Positions 6,885 to 14,731 of a DNA stretch of 27,028 bases are shown here, piece after piece. This stretch comes from Oscillospiraceae bacterium (GTDB lineage: Bacteria; Bacillota_A; Clostridia; Oscillospirales; Oscillospiraceae). The notes under the pieces were generated by a model. The model worked only from the letters and a program-made list of their open reading frames with translations, did not search any database and was not told the origin of the DNA. The translations under genes and the position numbers were made by a program. Within the stretch, counting starts at the first letter, position 1. Each line of letters starts with the position of its first letter. The stretch lies in contig JAFYCC010000026.1 in assembly GCA_017539885.1 (NCBI GenBank), positions 1 through 27,028 of the forward strand. The letters run 5' to 3'.

Positions 6885-7586
6885 ATGACAGAAGTGATCC
6901 AGTATACGATCGGCATGTCCAACGGCTTCCTGATCCGGCAGGGCGAGACCGTTCTGGCCGTCGACGGCGGCGGAGAGATGAACGGCGACGCATTCCTGAA
7001 GGTGTGCGAGGAAAACGGAATCGATCCGAAGAAGATCAAACTGATTATTCTGACCCACGGGCATGTGGACCATTTTGTCAATCTGGGCGTTATCAAGGAA
7101 CTGACCGGCGCGCCGCTGCTCTGCCACAAAAAGGCGGAGAGAGACGTCCGCGAGGGGCTTGAGCCGCGCGTGTCCGGCCGGAACAAGGTCGGCAAGGCGG
7201 TACTGGAGATCCAGAAGAAGATGGGCAATCCCATCACCGAGATCCCGAAGGTGGATCCCGACATCCTCGTCGAGGGCGATTACGATTTGAAGCCCTGGGG
7301 CGTGGACGGCAGGCTTATCGAGACACCGGGCCACTCCGTGGACAGCATGAGCGTGGTGCTCGACAGCGGCGACGTCCTCGTGGGCGACCTGATCGCGGCA
7401 CCTCCGCACGGCGATGTCTGTCTGGCGTTCCTTTCGGATACTCCGGGCGACAATGCTACGCTCTACGCGAGCGTCGACAGGGTGATGGAACATGCCAGAT
7501 GCGTCTATTCCGGCCACGGCGGTCCCTACACGCCCGAGCAGGTATGGGCGGCCAAGGAGCAGGATCTGGCGGAATTCGCCGAGTGA
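6885..7586 (+). CDS. Metallo-beta-lactamase-fold hydrolase
   Basis: The 233-residue cytosolic protein has a complete binuclear zinc site: THGHVDH (His58, His60, Asp62, His63), His150 in TPGHS, Asp168 in VGD and His211 in YSGHGG. This pattern is typical of glyoxalase II-like thioesterases, lactonases and similar hydrolases. The specific substrate cannot be read from the sequence. AGGAGG lies about 10 nt before the ATG. It is the first gene of a two-gene operon with the NTF2-fold protein 63 nt downstream, so the two probably act on the same compound, for instance hydrolysis of a lactone or thioester next to a dehydration or isomerisation. A second MBL-fold gene occurs at 14732-15598 but is not a close copy. 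Confidence 0.85.
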   Translation: MTEVIQYTIGMSNGFLIRQGETVLAVDGGGEMNGDAFLKVCEENGIDPKKIKLIILTHGHVDHFVNLGVIKELTGAPLLCHKKAERDVREGLEPRVSGRNKVGKAVLEIQKKMGNPITEIPKVDPDILVEGDYDLKPWGVDGRLIETPGHSVDSMSVVLDSGDVLVGDLIAAPPHGDVCLAFLSDTPGDNATLYASVDRVMEHARCVYSGHGGPYTPEQVWAAKEQDLAEFAE

Positions 7587-7649
7587 TTTCTATGTGAACC
7601 CACCGATGCGGATCGGAAAACAATACTATACTTAGAAAGGAAATGTAAC

Positions 7650-8429
7650 ATGGAACTCAAGGAAATGGAAGCCCTGCTGGTGGAGATGAAGCAGGAGCTG
7701 GATCAGCTTCGCGACGTCAACGAGATCCAGAAGCTGATGGCTCGCTATGAAGTCGTTCATACCCCCCTGACCATGTGGCGTTCTCCCATTGATTGTTTCG
7801 CGCTCACCATGCCCGACGTGTCCGTCGAGGTCTCCGACTGGGGTGTCTGGAGAGGCGCCGAGGCCGTGCAGTATCTGTTCGGCACCGTGATGAAGGAATA
7901 CCCCATCGGCACCATCTTCATCCACACGCTCGCCACGCCCTGCATCGTGGTCGCCAAGGACGGCAAGACCGCAAAGGGCATCTGGCAGTCCCCCGGCTAT
8001 GAGACGCAGGTCGATTCCGAGCACGTCCCCCACGGCTACTGGTGCTGGGGCAGCATCAGCGCCGACTTCATCAAGGAGAACGGCGTCTGGAAGATCTGGC
8101 ATTACAAGTGGTGGCGCACCTTCCGCTGCAGCTACTACAAGTGCTGGACGGACGACTGGGAGAACATCATGACCGGCGCCCCGAAGGTCCATCACTTCGA
8201 GACCGAGCCCTGCACCTTCTTCCATCCCTATGACACCAAGACCGCCCGCGAGCCCTTCCCGTGCGATCCGAAGCCCTACGACACCTACGAGGGCACCATG
8301 GAGGATTGGACGATGGCGGAGTTCAAGGATCTGTTCCCGGGCATGACCGCCACCTCCGCGTTCGAGTTTGCCCACGGCTACGCTCCCGGCAAGCCCACCA
8401 AGGAGAACAACCCCTCCGCGTTCCTGTGA
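7650..8429 (+). CDS. NTF2/SnoaL-fold protein, possible dehydratase or isomerase
   Basis: The 259-residue protein opens with a helical, probably coiled segment (residues 1-33, ending VNEIQKLMARYE). This is the usual first helix of SnoaL-like proteins. A cone-shaped alpha+beta domain follows, with WRGAEAVQYLF, a central strand HTLATPCIVVAKDGKTAKG and the terminal strand pair GVWKIWHYKWWRTF. About 90 C-terminal residues rich in Pro, Tyr and Phe extend past the minimal fold of roughly 130-150 residues and may cover the active site or mediate oligomer contacts. NTF2-fold enzymes include ketosteroid isomerase, scytalone dehydratase and bile-acid 7-alpha-dehydratase, so ring dehydration or isomerisation is plausible but unproven. 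AAAGGA lies about 9 nt before the ATG. It is last in the operon and is followed by a strong terminator. Confidence 0.75.
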   Translation: MELKEMEALLVEMKQELDQLRDVNEIQKLMARYEVVHTPLTMWRSPIDCFALTMPDVSVEVSDWGVWRGAEAVQYLFGTVMKEYPIGTIFIHTLATPCIVVAKDGKTAKGIWQSPGYETQVDSEHVPHGYWCWGSISADFIKENGVWKIWHYKWWRTFRCSYYKCWTDDWENIMTGAPKVHHFETEPCTFFHPYDTKTAREPFPCDPKPYDTYEGTMEDWTMAEFKDLFPGMTATSAFEFAHGYAPGKPTKENNPSAFL

Positions 8430-8506
8430 TGCGCAGCGTCGGGAGCGAGGCTCTGACTGGGAAACACAGAGGCTGAAGATTCAGCGTCCGATCCCGGAAT
8501 AGAAAA

Positions 8507-8544
8507 CGCTCCGCGTATAGGAAGCTATACGCGGAGCGCTTTTT
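8507..8544. terminator. Bidirectional rho-independent terminator between convergent operons
   Basis: A perfect 14-bp stem (CGCTCCGCGTATAG at 8507-8520, complement at 8525-8538) has a GAAG tetraloop. It is followed by TTTTT on the plus strand and, read on the minus strand, by TTTT from the AAAA at 8503-8506. It ends both the MBL/NTF2 operon (plus) and the GRE/activase operon (minus; stop codon at 8556). Confidence 0.9.
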
Positions 8545-8555
8545 CAGGCTGTCGT

Positions 8556-9461
8556 TCAGCCGCCGATCTGGACGGGGACGCCGGCCGCGCCGAGGATCTC
8601 CACGACGCGCCGCTGCTCCTCCTCGGAGACCGCGGGCGTGCCTTCGGCGGGGTATTCCCGGCCGAGACGCTCATATTTCACGCGCCCGAAGTCGTGATAG
8701 GGGATCACGTCGACGCGGCGCACGGAGCCAGCGGCGGCAATGAGTTCAGCCTCCCGGCGCAGAGTCTCTTCGTCGTCGTTCGAACCGGGAATCAGCGGCA
8801 GCCGGATGATGATATCCTTGCCGAGCGCGCCGAGATGCAGCAGTGTCTCGTGGATGGGGGCGTTGTCAGCGCCGGTGTTCCGCCTGTGCGCCTCGGCGTC
8901 CATGCCCTTGAGATCGAAGAGGATCAGATCGGTTTCTTCAAGGATCTGCAGCGATCTCTCGCTCGTCATGTAGCCGCAGGTGTCGATCGCGACGTGGATC
9001 CCCGCGGCCTGGAGCTTTTTCATCAGCGCGTAGGTGAACTCCGCACTCAAGGTGGCTTCGCCGCCGCCGATCGTCACACCGCCGCCGCTGCGGCTGAAGT
9101 AATCCCGGTCGCGGATGAGCGTTTCATAGGCCTCGTCTACGGTGTACGGCCTGCCGTACATGGACAGAGCGTTCGTAACGCACAGCGCGGCACACTTGCC
9201 GCAGGCGACGCACTTGCTCCTGTCCACGACCGGTCCGTTTTCCGTGAGAGTGAGCGCGCCGCAGAAGTCGCGGCACAGGCCGCACTGCGTGCAGTCCTCC
9301 GGAATGACCGCCAGTTCCGCCTTGACGTTCTGGCTTTCCGGATTGCAGCACCAGCGGCAGCGCAGGGGACAGCCCTTGAGGAAGATGGTCGTGCGTATGC
9401 CCCAGCCGTCGACGAAAGAGCCCCTTGTGATGTTGAAGACCAGCGCTGTAGGCTCGCTCAT
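8556..9461 (-). CDS. Glycyl-radical enzyme activating enzyme (radical SAM)
   Basis: The 301-residue enzyme would use S-adenosylmethionine and a 4Fe-4S cluster to abstract hydrogen from the glycine of its partner. The radical-SAM cluster motif is CPLRCRWC (Cys-x3-Cys-x2-Cys) near residue 30. It is followed by two ferredoxin-type clusters, CTQCGLCRDFC and CVACGKCAALC, at about 57-105. This insert is typical of activases for dehydratase/decarboxylase-type GREs and absent from the short PFL activase. GGGEATL is the SAM-contacting GGE motif. The ATG overlaps the GRE stop by one base (TGATG), with AAGGAGG 7 nt upstream, so the two genes are translationally coupled. All catalytic cysteines look intact, although its partner lacks the target glycine. 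Confidence 0.93.
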   Translation of the reverse strand: MSEPTALVFNITRGSFVDGWGIRTTIFLKGCPLRCRWCCNPESQNVKAELAVIPEDCTQCGLCRDFCGALTLTENGPVVDRSKCVACGKCAALCVTNALSMYGRPYTVDEAYETLIRDRDYFSRSGGGVTIGGGEATLSAEFTYALMKKLQAAGIHVAIDTCGYMTSERSLQILEETDLILFDLKGMDAEAHRRNTGADNAPIHETLLHLGALGKDIIIRLPLIPGSNDDEETLRREAELIAAAGSVRRVDVIPYHDFGRVKYERLGREYPAEGTPAVSEEEQRRVVEILGAAGVPVQIGG

Positions 9462-11845
9462 CAGTAGACCTCCTTGAACTCGGTCTTGCGCAGTATGTCG
9501 TCCTGCACCTGCTTGCTCAGTTCGACGAAATAGGCGCTGTAGGTTGCCACTCGCACAAGCAGGTCGCGGTACAGCTCCGGATGCTCCTGCGCGGCGCGCA
9601 GAGTCTCTGCGCTGAGGAAGTTGAACTGGACGTGGAAACCGCCGGTCTCGCAGTAGGTGCGCAGCATCATGGCGAACTTGCGAAGCTTATCCTCCGTGTT
9701 GACCGCGCCGGGATTGAAGCGCATATTGAACACGGAGCCGCCCGGAATATGCTCGTGGTTGAGCTTCGCGACGGAGCGCATGGAGGCTGTCGGCCCGCTG
9801 ACGTTCTTACCCTGACTCGGCGCGATGCCGCCTTCGGAGAGCGGCTTTCCGGCCTCGCGGCCGTCGGGCAGCGCGCCTACCTTGCTGCCCATGACGAAGT
9901 TGCCCGTGCCTGCCATGGCCGCGAGCGTGTGCTTCGTCCCGGCAATCCCGGTGCAGCCTGCAAGGACCTCCGCGGCGTATTCGAGCACGTCGTTGACGAT
10001 ATCGTCCACATAGTCGATGTCGTTGCCGAATTTCGGCGCCGCGAGCAGGGCACCGTGCAGCGCGGGGAAGCCCTCGAAATTCGCGTCAAGCGCGCGGAGA
10101 AGTTCGTCCATCGTGAAGCGCTTTTCCTCGAAGATCAGCTTTTTGACCGCCGCGAGCGAATCGCCGACGTTCGGCGCGCCGACAGCGCCGTGAGATTCCG
10201 TGGCGTACATTTTTTCGCCCACGTCCACGATATCCAGCCCGGTCTCGAAGCAGGCGGGAAGCATGGCCGAATGCAGCGGCGCCGGAACGTTCTCGGCATA
10301 GACGACTCTGTCCGTGTTCCGTGAGGAGACTGCCGTGCGCAGAATGTACGCGCACTGCGTCTTGAAGGCCTCCCACAGCTGCTCGTAGGAGGCAAAGCCG
10401 CGCGGATCGCCGGTATGGAGGCCGATCTGCTCTCCGGTCAGGCGGCTTTTTCCGTCGTTGAGCGCGAGTTCGAGAATGTAGGCGAAGTTGATCGCGCCGG
10501 CGGTGATGTCCAGAGAGCGGCCCGCGCTCGAGGGAGAGGCGCAGCCGAGGATAACGAAGTCGCGCGCGTCTTCGAGCGATTTGCCGGTGTACAGGAGCTG
10601 ACGGATCGTGGTTTCATCGCTGATGAACTTGATCTTGCCTTTCATTTCAACGGCTAGACGGCAGCAGTCGATCACGAACTCGTCGGTATTCTCTTTGGAG
10701 ATGCGGACGACAAATTCCTCCGCGGTGAGACGGATCACACGCTCCGCGGACAGGAACAGATAGGTGAGCGGGTTCACGGCATCCGTGCCGTCGCGCTTCA
10801 CGCCGCCGACGGTGATGCTCGAGAGGGTCGGGAAGCCGCTGAGAAACTCCACGGTCTCACTGCTCATCAGGCAGGCGAGGTCATTGAGTTTGATGAGGAG
10901 CATCTCCAGCAGCTCAAGGCAGCTGTCCTCGGTGAGCGCGCCGGACTCGATATCCCGCTGATAATACGGATAGAGATACTGATCGGGCCGCCCGAGACTG
11001 ACACCGGGTGCGTAGGCCTCGATCTTCAGCGCGTAGAACATAAGCAGCGCCGACTGGAGCGCCTCGCGGAAGGTCTCCGCAGGCTGCTCCGGCACCTTGG
11101 CGCAGATCCGGGAAATCTCGCGCAGTTCCTCGCGGCGCACCGGATCGGCCTCCTTTTCGGCCATTTCCGCGGCAAGGCGGGAATAGCGGCCGGCAAAGGT
11201 GACGACCGCCTCCATGGCGATGATCTCGGCCTTCAGCGCCGTGTGGCGGCGGACCTCTTCGCAGCTGACCGGCAGGACTTCGAGCGCCTGCTTCGCCTCG
11301 TTGATGATATCCCGCAGGCCTCTTGTGAGGAGCCTCTCGTAATCGATGCTGATGTGACCGAAATGCTGGCCGCTCATTGAAGAGGTGTGCGTCATGAAGA
11401 TCTCGCCGTTGAGCCTGAGCACCGTGTCGTTCCACACGTTGCGAACCTTGTCCCAGGTGCATTTTCCCTCCCAGTAGGGGAGATACTTGCGCATCATTTC
11501 GCGCTCATATTCCCCGATCGGCTGGCAGGCGTCCCAGTCGCGCTCGGACATGTTGTCCATCTCGTCGAGATACCACTTCCACTGGATCTCGGGAATGATG
11601 AAGGAGCCGCGGCGCTTGCCCGTCGTCGCGCCGGCAAGCAGCTCGCCGTCGTAGATGGAGAGACTCATGCTCTCCAGGATGTGTTTGAGCGCCTTCGCGC
11701 GGCGGATGAGGATGTGTTCGCCTTCCGTCTCCATGAACGACTGCGTCATGTACATGGCGCGTTCCACGCAGACTTCTGGCGTTTCCAGAACAGCTTCGCG
11801 CAGTGCGCGGATGCGTTCTGTCATCTCGACATTTTTGAGTTTCAT
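9461..11845 (-). CDS. Glycyl-radical-family enzyme (PFL/dehydratase-like) with Thr in place of the radical glycine
   Basis: The 794-residue protein has the full length of glycerol-dehydratase/decarboxylase-type GREs and their landmarks: GHISIDYERLL, SLGRPDQYLYPYYQRDI, LSSITVGGVKRDG, an active-site cysteine loop LGCASP (Cys435) and the C-terminal block GGFHVQFNFLSAETLR. The radical loop reads RVATYSAYFVELSKQVQDD. The usual form is RVxGY, so Thr768 (codon ACC, positions 9542-9544) stands where the glycyl radical forms. The Glu two residues after the cysteine in dehydratases and many decarboxylases (GCxE) is Ser437 here; CASP is nearer to the CVSP of pyruvate formate-lyase. AAAGGAG precedes the ATG. 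The activase is coupled downstream and a LysR gene diverges 50 nt upstream. Catalysis would need another radical source, or the protein is inactive or has a new role. Confidence 0.9.
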   Translation of the reverse strand: MKLKNVEMTERIRALREAVLETPEVCVERAMYMTQSFMETEGEHILIRRAKALKHILESMSLSIYDGELLAGATTGKRRGSFIIPEIQWKWYLDEMDNMSERDWDACQPIGEYEREMMRKYLPYWEGKCTWDKVRNVWNDTVLRLNGEIFMTHTSSMSGQHFGHISIDYERLLTRGLRDIINEAKQALEVLPVSCEEVRRHTALKAEIIAMEAVVTFAGRYSRLAAEMAEKEADPVRREELREISRICAKVPEQPAETFREALQSALLMFYALKIEAYAPGVSLGRPDQYLYPYYQRDIESGALTEDSCLELLEMLLIKLNDLACLMSSETVEFLSGFPTLSSITVGGVKRDGTDAVNPLTYLFLSAERVIRLTAEEFVVRISKENTDEFVIDCCRLAVEMKGKIKFISDETTIRQLLYTGKSLEDARDFVILGCASPSSAGRSLDITAGAINFAYILELALNDGKSRLTGEQIGLHTGDPRGFASYEQLWEAFKTQCAYILRTAVSSRNTDRVVYAENVPAPLHSAMLPACFETGLDIVDVGEKMYATESHGAVGAPNVGDSLAAVKKLIFEEKRFTMDELLRALDANFEGFPALHGALLAAPKFGNDIDYVDDIVNDVLEYAAEVLAGCTGIAGTKHTLAAMAGTGNFVMGSKVGALPDGREAGKPLSEGGIAPSQGKNVSGPTASMRSVAKLNHEHIPGGSVFNMRFNPGAVNTEDKLRKFAMMLRTYCETGGFHVQFNFLSAETLRAAQEHPELYRDLLVRVATYSAYFVELSKQVQDDILRKTEFKEVY

Positions 11846-11895
11846 CCTGCGATCTCCTTTCCGAGTAAAAGAACTTTTCTCTATGGAGGCTTCCT

Positions 11896-12786
11896 ATGAC
11901 TCTGCTCCAGATCAGGTATTTCATCGAAACTGCGAAAAGAGGCAGCATCACCGATGCCGCGAAGGCCATGTTCGTGGTGCAGCCGGCGGTCACCAAGCAG
12001 CTCAACGAGCTGGAAAAGGAACTGGGCTTCCGTCTCTTCACCCGGCATCCGCGCGGCGTCGAGCTGACGGCGGCCGGTGAGATCATGCTCAACGCGTTTG
12101 AGACCTGTCAGGCGGAATACAAGTCCGCGCTCGCACGTGCCCGCGAGCAGAGCAGCATGGTCGACAGGGTCTCGGTCGGCCTGCTTTCTTCCGTTGACCT
12201 TTACAACGTTTCCAACGTTATCAACGACTTCATGGCCGAACATCTCGGCATCCTGGTCAACATCCTGCGTCTGCCTATGGAAGAGATATTCACTGCGCTG
12301 GAAACGGAAAAGATCGATGTCGCTGTCGTTATCGACACGTCCATCCCACCGAACAGGGGCATACGGCACGAAAATCTCTTTACCTCGCGGGACTACATTC
12401 TGACTGCGAAAGATTCCGTCCTCGCAGCGAAGGAGACGGTCACGAAGGAAGACCTGCGGGACGTTCCGGTGGTCATGCAGCGCTTTCCCACGAACCTGTA
12501 TCGCTCCGTCTTCGGCCCGCAGGAGCAGATCTGCACGCAGCTCGGCTTCAGCAGGAACAACGTCGTGTTCTGCGACAATTACGAATCCTGCCTGTCGGCG
12601 GTCGAGTACAACGGCTGCGCCCTGGTGATCGACGGACTGACGGTGTTCCCGAACAAGGAGAACTTCCGCCTGATCGACACGGGGTTCGAGCATCATGTCG
12701 CGCTCGCGTGGCAGGGCGAGGAGCCGCCGGAAGCGGCAGAACCGTTCATCGAGTGGATCCTCGACGCGTTTCGAACAGAAGCGTAG
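11896..12786 (+). CDS. LysR family transcriptional regulator
   Basis: The 296-residue protein begins with a canonical LysR winged helix-turn-helix (residues 1-60): LLQIRYFIETAKRGSITDAA, then VVQPAVTKQLNELEKELGFRLF and LTAAGE. It continues with a two-lobed periplasmic-binding-protein-like effector domain (about 90-295). The ATG at 11896 has ATGGAGG about 6 nt upstream. It diverges from the GRE operon with only 50 nt between the start codons, the standard arrangement for a LysR activator of its neighbour, which therefore should respond to the GRE substrate or product. The short gap means that one or both promoters overlap coding sequence. It ends in TAG. Confidence 0.92.
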   Translation: MTLLQIRYFIETAKRGSITDAAKAMFVVQPAVTKQLNELEKELGFRLFTRHPRGVELTAAGEIMLNAFETCQAEYKSALARAREQSSMVDRVSVGLLSSVDLYNVSNVINDFMAEHLGILVNILRLPMEEIFTALETEKIDVAVVIDTSIPPNRGIRHENLFTSRDYILTAKDSVLAAKETVTKEDLRDVPVVMQRFPTNLYRSVFGPQEQICTQLGFSRNNVVFCDNYESCLSAVEYNGCALVIDGLTVFPNKENFRLIDTGFEHHVALAWQGEEPPEAAEPFIEWILDAFRTEA

Positions 12787-12855
12787 CTTTTTGAGAGCCA
12801 TCTGTCCTACGATATAAGTATATTGGCTGGAACGGAATTTGTAAAATGAAAGCTT

Positions 12856-12897
12856 ACGGCCTGCCGGCATAACTGCGTTGTTATACCGACAGGCCGT
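12856..12897 (-). terminator. Terminator of the five-gene redox operon
   Basis: Arms at 12857-12873 and 12880-12896 (17 nt, 6-nt loop) pair fully on the minus strand when two G-U wobbles are allowed; the plus-strand form has two C-A mismatches. A T-rich tract (TAAGCTTTCATTTTAC) follows on the minus strand. It lies 35 nt after the aldo/keto reductase stop codon. It also separates this operon from the convergent lysR-type gene. Confidence 0.75.
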
Positions 12898-12931
12898 TTG
12901 ATTACTTTTCGTTATGGATCACGCGGAGGGA

Positions 12932-13867
12932 TCAATCCCAGTACTCGTTGCAGTTGTCACCAGAGGGGCCGCAGCGGTTGTCGCGGTTGAGCGCGGTGAT
13001 GGAGGCAAGCTCTTCGTCCGTCATGGCGAAATCGAAGATGCTGATGTTCTCGAGCATGTGCGCGGGACTGGAAGCCTTCGGCACAGGGATCACGCCCAGC
13101 TGGGTCTCCCAGCGGAGTACGATCTGCGCTGTGCTCTTGCCGTATTTCTCCGCAAGCGCGACGATAACGGGCTCCTTGAAGAGCGTTTCCTTGAGCGGAT
13201 TCGGGGGTCCCGGAGGGCCGTCCTGGGGGCCGGGACCAGGGCCGGGGCCGCCCGGAGGAGGCTCCATGCCTTCCGGAGGCGCGCCGGGGCCGCCGAGCGG
13301 GAACCAGGCCTCGGGGACGATCTCCAGCTCGCGCAGATACGCGCGCAGCGGCTCGATCGTCAGATAGGGGTTGAACTCCAGCTGATCGACGACGGGCTTG
13401 AACTCGCAGATGTCGAGGATACGCTCGAGGTGGGACTTCTCAAAGTTCGACACGCCGATGTTGCGCACGAGGCCTTCCTTGTGCAGGTGCTCCAGAGCCT
13501 TCCACGCTTCCGTGTACAGGCCGTGCTCGGGGCAGGGATAGTGGATCAGATAGAGATCCAGGTAGTCCACGCCGAGCTCCTTGAGGCTCTTCTCACACTC
13601 GCGGCAGGCGTCATCATACCTGTGATGTCCGTTCTTGAGCTTGGAGCTGATGAACAGTTCCTCGCGCGCGATGCCGTTGTTCCTGAGCGCCTCGCCGATC
13701 TTCCGCTCGTTGCCGTAGAACGCGGCGTTGTCGAACAGACGGTAGCCGGCAGCAATGGCGTCGTCGATGGTCTTCTGCGTATTTCCCAGATCGAGAAATA
13801 CGACACCCATGCCGAGCGCGGGCATCTCGTTGCCGTTGTGGAGCCTGATCTTGGGTGCAGTTGGCAT
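12932..13867 (-). CDS. Aldo/keto reductase with a Pro/Gly-rich loop insertion
   Basis: The 311-residue NAD(P)H-dependent carbonyl reductase has the full AKR catalytic tetrad: Asp46 and Tyr51 (FDNAAFYGNE), Lys76 (ISSKLKNG) and His109 (LYLIHYP). The later cofactor-binding segment IPVPKAS is also kept. Between the barrel strand ending WFPLG and the helix KETLFKEPVIVAL lies a 33-residue stretch (coding bases 13196-13294) in which 26 residues are Pro or Gly. Related AKRs have only a short loop here, near the cofactor and substrate cleft. The reading frame and flanking sequence are intact, so this is a true insertion. AGGAGG precedes the ATG. It is the last gene of the five-gene operon, 46 nt after the SDR, and probably reduces a ketone or aldehyde intermediate of the same pathway. 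Confidence 0.9.
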   Translation of the reverse strand: MPTAPKIRLHNGNEMPALGMGVVFLDLGNTQKTIDDAIAAGYRLFDNAAFYGNERKIGEALRNNGIAREELFISSKLKNGHHRYDDACRECEKSLKELGVDYLDLYLIHYPCPEHGLYTEAWKALEHLHKEGLVRNIGVSNFEKSHLERILDICEFKPVVDQLEFNPYLTIEPLRAYLRELEIVPEAWFPLGGPGAPPEGMEPPPGGPGPGPGPQDGPPGPPNPLKETLFKEPVIVALAEKYGKSTAQIVLRWETQLGVIPVPKASSPAHMLENISIFDFAMTDEELASITALNRDNRCGPSGDNCNEYWD

Positions 13868-13913
13868 TCTTCTTCCTCCTATTTAAAAATTGCTTGTTAT
13901 GCGTTGCGGGGGG

Positions 13914-14708
13914 TCAGCAGGAGAGGATATAGCCTCCGTCGATGACCTGAACCGTGCCGGTGACCTGCGCGGCGGCGGGGGAGGCAAGATAGACGGCTAG
14001 CGCGCCGATCTCGATCGGTTCTCCGAAGCGGCCAAGCGGCATCTGGTTGTTGATGTAGTCGAACATGTCTTTCGGAATGAACTGAGACAGGTCGGTGTTC
14101 GTAAAGCCGGGCGCGATAGCGTTGACGCGGATGTTGTATTTACCGAGTTCTACCGCCATGCAGTGCGTGAAGTGGTTTGCCGCGGCCTTGGCGCAGCTGT
14201 AGGGGCTCATTGCCTGCGTCTTGTTGACGATGAACGCGGCATTCGAGGTGACGTTGATGATGCAGCCGCCCTTGCCCTCGTCGCGCATGCGCTTGCCGAC
14301 GACGTAGGTCATCTGTACCGTGCCGTTGAGGTCGGTGTTGATGACATTATACCAGTCCGAGAGCTCCTCGTCCATATCCAAAAGCTCGTTGACGCAGGTA
14401 ATGCCGGCATTGTTGACCAGAATGTCGATGTTTCCGAAAGCATCCCAGACCTTCGCGACGGCTTCACGGATGCTTGGAAGCTTCGTCACGTCGCAGGAGA
14501 AGCTCTCGTAGTGTCCGCCGTACTGTTTGAGCTCGGCCAGCGCCTCCTGTGCTTTGGCGCTGTCCCTGCACAGGATGGCGACATCTGCGCCGGACTGCGC
14601 GAAGGCCGAGGCAATGGCGAAACCGAGTCCCCGGTTGCCGCCGGTGACGATTGCCTTCTTTCCCTTGAGGGAGAAGGCGTCGGCCATGCTGGTGATGGAA
14701 GGGATCAT
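13914..14708 (-). CDS. Short-chain dehydrogenase/reductase (SDR, classical)
   Basis: The 264-residue protein has the classical SDR pattern: the cofactor loop TGGNRGLG (22-29), NNAG (99-102), catalytic Ser155, Tyr170 and Lys174 (YSCAK), and the APGFTNTDL segment after the active site. It would oxidise or reduce a secondary alcohol or ketone with NAD(P). The frame opens 18 codons earlier, but the ATG at 14708 has AAAGGAG 6 nt upstream and gives a normal SDR N-terminus, while the longer form would overlap the MBL gene. It lies between the MBL-fold and AKR genes (23-nt and 46-nt gaps). Together with the FAD reductase and Fe-ADH it suggests stepwise redox change of one substrate. The substrate cannot be told from the sequence. 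Confidence 0.92.
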   Translation of the reverse strand: MIPSITSMADAFSLKGKKAIVTGGNRGLGFAIASAFAQSGADVAILCRDSAKAQEALAELKQYGGHYESFSCDVTKLPSIREAVAKVWDAFGNIDILVNNAGITCVNELLDMDEELSDWYNVINTDLNGTVQMTYVVGKRMRDEGKGGCIINVTSNAAFIVNKTQAMSPYSCAKAAANHFTHCMAVELGKYNIRVNAIAPGFTNTDLSQFIPKDMFDYINNQMPLGRFGEPIEIGALAVYLASPAAAQVTGTVQVIDGGYILSC

Positions 14709-14731
14709 GTTGTTCTCCTTTCTGTCGGGGC

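Noticed and set aside
11881..12870. Minus-strand frame (329 codons) opposite the lysR-type gene
   Set aside because: The LysR helix-turn-helix and effector domain are clear on the plus strand, and the antisense frame also covers an intergenic region.
13196..13294. Collagen-like or CRISPR-like repeat array in the aldo/keto reductase gene
   Set aside because: The segment is low-complexity Pro/Gly coding sequence without regular repeat units or spacers and stays in frame with the enzyme.
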